Assembly (NCBI GenBank): GCA_003228685.1 | Contig: QIFC01000100.1 | Span: forward strand, 1 to 64,000 | Direction: 5' to 3' | DNA: 64,000 bases | DNA from: Chloroflexota bacterium | GTDB taxonomy: Bacteria > Chloroflexota > Dehalococcoidia > DSTF01 > RBG-16-68-14 | Shown here: positions 57,557 through 64,000 of the stretch, piece after piece | Layout: the number at the start of each line of letters is the position of its first letter | Numbering within the stretch: the first letter of the stretch is position 1 | Position numbers and translations under genes: made by a program | Notes under the pieces: generated by a model | Told to the model about the DNA's origin: nothing | The model's database searches: none | What the model saw: the letters and a program-made list of their open reading frames with translations, nothing else

Positions 57557-57985
57557 CTACTCGACCGGCTTCAGCACGACCACCGGGATCACGCGCGTCG
57601 TGAGCTTCTGGTACTTATCGTAGCCGTCGTACATCTCGGCCATCGGCGCCCAGAGCCGCTCGCGCTCCGCGCCCTCGGCCGTCTCGGCGCGCATGCGCAT
57701 CGTCTTGCTGCCGACCTGCAGCGTAACGTCCGGGTTGTCGCGCAGATTGTGGTACCAGTGGGGGTTTTCGGGGTGGCCGCCCAGCGACGCGATCACCGTC
57801 CAGTTCTGGCCGTCGGCCAGCCCGAAGAGCGGTGTCGTGTGCTGCTTGCCGGACTTGCGCCCCGTCGTCGTCAGCAGCACCACTTCCGAGCCGCGCATGT
57901 TCCGCGTCAGCCTCCCGCCGCTCATCTTGTACAGCGACGTGTGGACAATCCCGATCACCTTCATCAGCGTCTTGTTCATCGGCAT
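57557..57985 (-). CDS. Nitroreductase/deazaflavin (F420)-dependent oxidoreductase family protein
   Basis: GGRLTRNMRGSEVVLLTTTGRKSGKQHTTPLFGLADGQNWTVIASLGGHPENPHWYHNLRDNPDVTLQVG. Confidence 0.92.
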   Translation of the reverse strand: MPMNKTLMKVIGIVHTSLYKMSGGRLTRNMRGSEVVLLTTTGRKSGKQHTTPLFGLADGQNWTVIASLGGHPENPHWYHNLRDNPDVTLQVGSKTMRMRAETAEGAERERLWAPMAEMYDGYDKYQKLTTRVIPVVVLKPVE

Positions 57986-58067
57986 GGCGGTGGCCTCCTT
58001 GATTGAACTAGTTCAGTGAGTCTACCAAGCTCTGTTGGGCAAGTCAGCTATGCGATGCTCCAACGCG

Positions 58068-58721
58068 ATGGCGCGATTCATCGATAGGCCTAACCTGCAT
58101 CCGCGGGGATTCAATCACGCGGCTGAACTCCCGTATGGTCTGCGCGTGGCGGAGATTCGTGCAGCCCTAGAGGAGATATACGACTTCCTCCACAACGTTA
58201 ATCGGTTCCTGACGGAGAGAGGATGGGATCGGCTTGAAGAAACGCTGGAGGCAGCTACCTTCAGTGGGGTGATTAGCGAGATGGTAGTGCAGTCTACGTC
58301 GAAGCAGAGCGCGGCCCTAATAAAGAATCAGTACCATAACGGGCGTCCAGACCTAGTGCCGCGCGGAATCTATCCAGAAGATGCTGTACATCAGGGAGAA
58401 AATGGCGTCGAAGTAAAGGCATCACGGAACGACGGGGGCTGGCAAGGCCACAATGTCGAGGACGGATGGATCTGCATATTTCAGTATCAGATTGATAGCC
58501 AGACCGAACCAATTGAAGAACGCGAACCTACGAAGTTCGTGAGGGTGCTTCTTGCACAGCTTGATGAGAGTGACTGGAGCTTCAGTGGCCGCCGTGAGAC
58601 ATCTAGGCGGACGCCTACTGCCTCGATTCTCCGTTCCGGGAAGGAGAAGCTTCTCTCGAATCCCGTGTACCTTGACCCCACATATGAACCGAGACGGCGG
58701 AGTGGTCGGCGGCCTGGATAG
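58068..58721 (+). CDS. Putative type II restriction endonuclease (PD-(D/E)xK)
   Basis: NGRPDLVPRGIYPEDAVHQGENGVEVKASRNDGGWQGHNVEDGWICIFQY; adjacent convergent DNA methyltransferase. Confidence 0.75.
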   Translation: MARFIDRPNLHPRGFNHAAELPYGLRVAEIRAALEEIYDFLHNVNRFLTERGWDRLEETLEAATFSGVISEMVVQSTSKQSAALIKNQYHNGRPDLVPRGIYPEDAVHQGENGVEVKASRNDGGWQGHNVEDGWICIFQYQIDSQTEPIEEREPTKFVRVLLAQLDESDWSFSGRRETSRRTPTASILRSGKEKLLSNPVYLDPTYEPRRRSGRRPG

Positions 58722-59580
58722 CCGAAAGCTGTGGTATTGCAGAGGCCGCCAATTCAACGAATCGCTCGTCGGATTCCACGCCAATAGCTCTGTAGCCTAG
58801 TGCCTCGCTCGCTGCGAGCGTGGAACCGCTGCCAGCGAATGGATCGAGTATCACGCCTGTCCCCATGGGCAAGGCAGCGCGGACCATCTGCCTTAGGAAA
58901 CCTTGAGGCTTCAGGCTCGGGTGAGGGGCGATGCGCTTCTCTGCTCGTGGTGTTCTGCCGCTCGGGATCACGTCAACGAACGGCTCGTCATCTGAGGGGC
59001 GGCGTAACGCTCCGACTTCCCAAGTTCGAAGGTTGTCGGCCAAGGTACCTTCAAGGCGCTTTCGAAATAGGAGCCATGGTTCCCATCCGGAACGAGGCAT
59101 TGCGCTTACACCCGGAAACTCAGATTCTGCTCCTTTAGGTCGATCTCCTCCGCGGAGCGTCCTTACGAGACGAACTACTTCGCCGCGCTTCTCAAAACCG
59201 GCGCCTACTACTGCTTGCGATACGACATGATTGAAGAGTGGATTGGTTGCGACTATGGCGTAAGCGCCAGGACAGAGCACGCGGATAAGAAGATTTGCCC
59301 ACTCGCTGAAAAACTCGAAGAGATATGTGAGTTCTGAGTCCGACAAGACAGTGAAGCGAGGCAATGGAGCGCGCTTGCTTCCTCCGATCGCTGGGGGAAT
59401 GCGCCATACGCCGCCTTTTCCGGCCCGCAGCTTCGCCTGCTCCTTGGGAGAGTATTCGACAAGCCCATATGGAGGGTCTGTAACTACTGCCTGAATCGAG
59501 TTCGGCTCTTGCTCTGCCAGCCATACTCGACAATCTGCATGGTAGAGTGCTATTGAGCCACGGCTGAATGAGGCCTTCAT
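58615..59580 (-). CDS. Type II DNA (N4-cytosine/N6-adenine) methyltransferase
   Basis: ALYHADCRVWLAEQEPNSIQAVVTDPPYGLVEY and DPFAGSGSTLAASEALGYRAIGVESDERFVELA. Confidence 0.92.
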   Translation of the reverse strand: MKASFSRGSIALYHADCRVWLAEQEPNSIQAVVTDPPYGLVEYSPKEQAKLRAGKGGVWRIPPAIGGSKRAPLPRFTVLSDSELTYLFEFFSEWANLLIRVLCPGAYAIVATNPLFNHVVSQAVVGAGFEKRGEVVRLVRTLRGGDRPKGAESEFPGVSAMPRSGWEPWLLFRKRLEGTLADNLRTWEVGALRRPSDDEPFVDVIPSGRTPRAEKRIAPHPSLKPQGFLRQMVRAALPMGTGVILDPFAGSGSTLAASEALGYRAIGVESDERFVELAASAIPQLSAIQAADHSAVSVHMWGQGTRDSREASPSRNGESRQ

Positions 59581-59705
59581 GGTTACCGTGATTTTAGCTC
59601 ATACGTCCGACTATGGATAGATGTAATGTGTCAACAAGACTCAGTTAATTCTGGAACGGATCTTCCCCCTCTCGCGCTCATCCGACATACTGCCATCGAA
59701 GACCC

Positions 59706-60608
59706 ATGACTGCACAGATCATCGACGGGAAGGCGATCGCTAAGGACGTGCGCGCGGAACTGATCCCGCGCGTTCAGGCGCTGGCCAAGCGCGGCGTCAC
59801 GCCCGGCCTCGCGTTCGTCCTCGTCGGCGAGCACCCGGCCTCCGTCACCTACGTCAAGGGCAAGGCGAGGGACTGCGCCCAGGTCGGCATCGAGTCCGAG
59901 ACGATCCGGCTGCCGGAGGACACGACGCAGCAGCAGGTGATCGACCTCGTCCAACAACTCAATGCCGACGACAAGTGGCACGGCGTGCTCGTCCAGCTCC
60001 CGCTACCGGATCACATGGACGAGGAGGCCGTCATCGCCACGGTCGACCCCGCCAAGGATGTCGACGGCATTCACCCGGCGAGCCTGGGCAGGCTCGTCCG
60101 AGGTCTGCCGACCTATCTAGGCGCGACGCCCCACGGCGTGCAGCAGCTCCTGATGCGCAGCGGCAACCCGCCGGATGGCAAGCACGTCGTCGTCTGCGGC
60201 CGATCGAACCTGGTAGGCAGGCCGCTCGCCGTGCTGCTGGCGCAGAAGCGCGAGGGCGCGAACGCAACGGTCACCGTCTGCCACACCGGCACGCCAGACC
60301 TCGGTGAGATGACGCGCCAGGCCGACATCCTCGTCACCGCAATGGGCCGCGCCGGCACTATTACGGCCGACATGGTCCGCGAGGGCGTCGTCGTCATCGA
60401 CGTCGGCACGAATGCCATCCCGGACGCTACGAAGAAGAGCGGCCACCGCCTCGTTGGCGACGTCGACTTCGACGCTGTAAGCGAGAAGGCATCAGCGATC
60501 ACACCGGTTCCGGGCGGCGTCGGCCCCATGACGCGCGCCATGCTGCTCGTGAACACGGTCATCGCCGCAGAAGGCGGCCCGGATTCTGCGGCCCAGGCTT
60601 CAGCCTGA
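59706..60608 (+). CDS. folD: Bifunctional methylenetetrahydrofolate dehydrogenase/cyclohydrolase FolD
   Basis: PGLAFVLVGEHPASVTYVKGKARDCAQVGIES; GVLVQLPLPDHMDEEAVI; VDGIHPASLGRL; VVCGRSNLVGRPLAVLL; ITPVPGGVGPMTRAMLLVNT. Confidence 0.97.
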   Translation: MTAQIIDGKAIAKDVRAELIPRVQALAKRGVTPGLAFVLVGEHPASVTYVKGKARDCAQVGIESETIRLPEDTTQQQVIDLVQQLNADDKWHGVLVQLPLPDHMDEEAVIATVDPAKDVDGIHPASLGRLVRGLPTYLGATPHGVQQLLMRSGNPPDGKHVVVCGRSNLVGRPLAVLLAQKREGANATVTVCHTGTPDLGEMTRQADILVTAMGRAGTITADMVREGVVVIDVGTNAIPDATKKSGHRLVGDVDFDAVSEKASAITPVPGGVGPMTRAMLLVNTVIAAEGGPDSAAQASA

Positions 60609-60659
60609 CGAACCGTCCGGCCGAGCGCGAGTAGCACGACTCCTGAGCAGCTCGCTTTG

Positions 60660-60687
60660 ATAGGGGCGCTTCGTGAAGCGCCCCTAT
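60660..60687. terminator. Perfect palindromic hairpin downstream of folD
   Basis: ATAGGGGCGCTTC-gt-GAAGCGCCCCTAT; related to 5987-6016. Confidence 0.55.
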
Positions 60688-60923
60688 CCTCCGTTTGGGG
60701 GAACTCTCCCAGCCGCCGCTTCATGCAAATCCACAACCACTAGACAAAACCTGCCTTGATCTAGCTTCAGAAGCGGCCAGAAACAGCTAAGATGTATTGA
60801 CCCATTAGCTTATATCTGTTAGCATCGCCCAAGGGCAGTGCTCGTCAGCAAAGCGGGAGCATCGCCCTCACAGTGGCGTATCAGGCGTCACGTAGAGCTC
60901 AGAAGTAAGGAGGGCTGACGGTC

Positions 60924-61688
60924 ATGGCTATGCAAATGGGTTTCGGGCCGGGCGACTTCGATCTGAAGACCTGGCGCGCGGTCGCCGCCGAATTCATCGC
61001 CACGGGGCTCTTCGTGTTTCTTGGTACCGGTACCGTCGTGGTCGTGCAAGCAACGCTGATCGACCCCGGCAGCGCCCTCATCGTCATCGCACTTGCCCAC
61101 GGTCTCGCGATCGCCATGCTCTTCGCGGCGATCGCGCACATCTCCGGCGGGCATATCAACCCGGCGGTCACCTTCGCCGCCGTCATGACAGGCAAGCTGA
61201 AGGTATCGACCGGCGTGCTCTACGTGGCCGCCCAGCTCATCGCGGCCGTTCTGGGCGTGCTGCTGCTCAAGGGCATCATTGCCGGCCCCATGGAGGGCAT
61301 GCTGGGAGCGCACGGACTCAGCCTCGGCATCCTCGACGACCAGATGGGTGACGGGGCGGGCGCCGGACTGCTCCTCGAAGCCGTGTTTACGTTTGCGCTC
61401 GTCTTCGTCATCTTCGCGACCGCGATCGACCCCAAGGGCAACGCTGCTCTCGCACCGATCGCCATCGGGCTCGTCTACCTGGTGAACAGCCTGATCGGCA
61501 TCCCCCTCACCGGTGCCTCGATGAACCCAGCGCGGTCGTTCGGACCGGCCATCGTTGCCAACGTCTGGACTGACCACTGGGTCTACTGGTTGGGACCGTT
61601 GATTGGAGCAGCAATAGCTGGGCTCGTCTATCAGTTCGTCTTCCTCGGAGGCGACGAGGAGGAGAGCGCAGGCGCGGACACGGTCTAG
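60924..61688 (+). CDS. MIP family aquaporin/glycerol facilitator
   Basis: AHISGGHINPAVTFAAVMTGKL and GASMNPARSFGPAIV NPA boxes; six TM. Confidence 0.95.
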   Translation: MAMQMGFGPGDFDLKTWRAVAAEFIATGLFVFLGTGTVVVVQATLIDPGSALIVIALAHGLAIAMLFAAIAHISGGHINPAVTFAAVMTGKLKVSTGVLYVAAQLIAAVLGVLLLKGIIAGPMEGMLGAHGLSLGILDDQMGDGAGAGLLLEAVFTFALVFVIFATAIDPKGNAALAPIAIGLVYLVNSLIGIPLTGASMNPARSFGPAIVANVWTDHWVYWLGPLIGAAIAGLVYQFVFLGGDEEESAGADTV

Positions 61689-61904
61689 GGCCGCGAGAGG
61701 CTAGGCGGCGGCCTGGTCGCACTAGGGAAGCAATATTGGTGCCTAGGCGTCGCAGGTCGACTCGATAGCCTAGATAGGCTCGCGCAACTACGCTAGACTA
61801 GTTCTAAACCCAGGATGGTTGGTGGCGTCGAGCCCACAATATAGGAACGTCGGTCTAGATCAAGGACTGATTGCGAACGGCCTTGCGCCATACTCACCAA
61901 TTAG

Positions 61905-64000
<2,096 letters not shown>

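Overview
This is a high-GC bacterial chromosomal window of mostly housekeeping and metabolic genes. Gene content (MeaB and split methylmalonyl-CoA mutase, NDP-forming acyl-CoA synthetase, two-gene transketolase, nickel-pincer lar genes, hydantoinase pair, F420-type oxidoreductase) resembles Chloroflexota/Dehalococcoidia-like organisms; that taxonomy is an inference only. About 55 CDSs can be supported, plus a tRNA-Ser(TGA), a tRNA-Gln(CTG), and a 3' half of a tRNA-Glu(CTC). Several compact, apparently less GC-rich accessory cassettes sit among the core genes: (i) DUF488 - DUF488 - a protein joining an N-terminal nucleic-acid-processing-like region, a Myb/GcrA-like HTH and an RpoD-type sigma region 4 (7.65-10.1 kb), the best candidate for an undescribed system; (ii) a HEPN/MNT-like pair placed in a fully overlapping operon between the two transketolase subunit genes (44.1-48.1 kb); (iii) a tail-to-tail overlapping type II restriction-modification pair (58.0-59.6 kb); (iv) orphan genes at 20.5 and 43.3 kb. 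Other notable signals are many short perfect hairpins with 3-5 nt loops (including two inside the hyuA coding sequence), a CTAG-rich spacer upstream of katG, large secreted RTX-like and TSP3/dockerin proteins, and several tiny single-span membrane ORFs. katG is open to the right window edge and is absent from the supplied ORF track.
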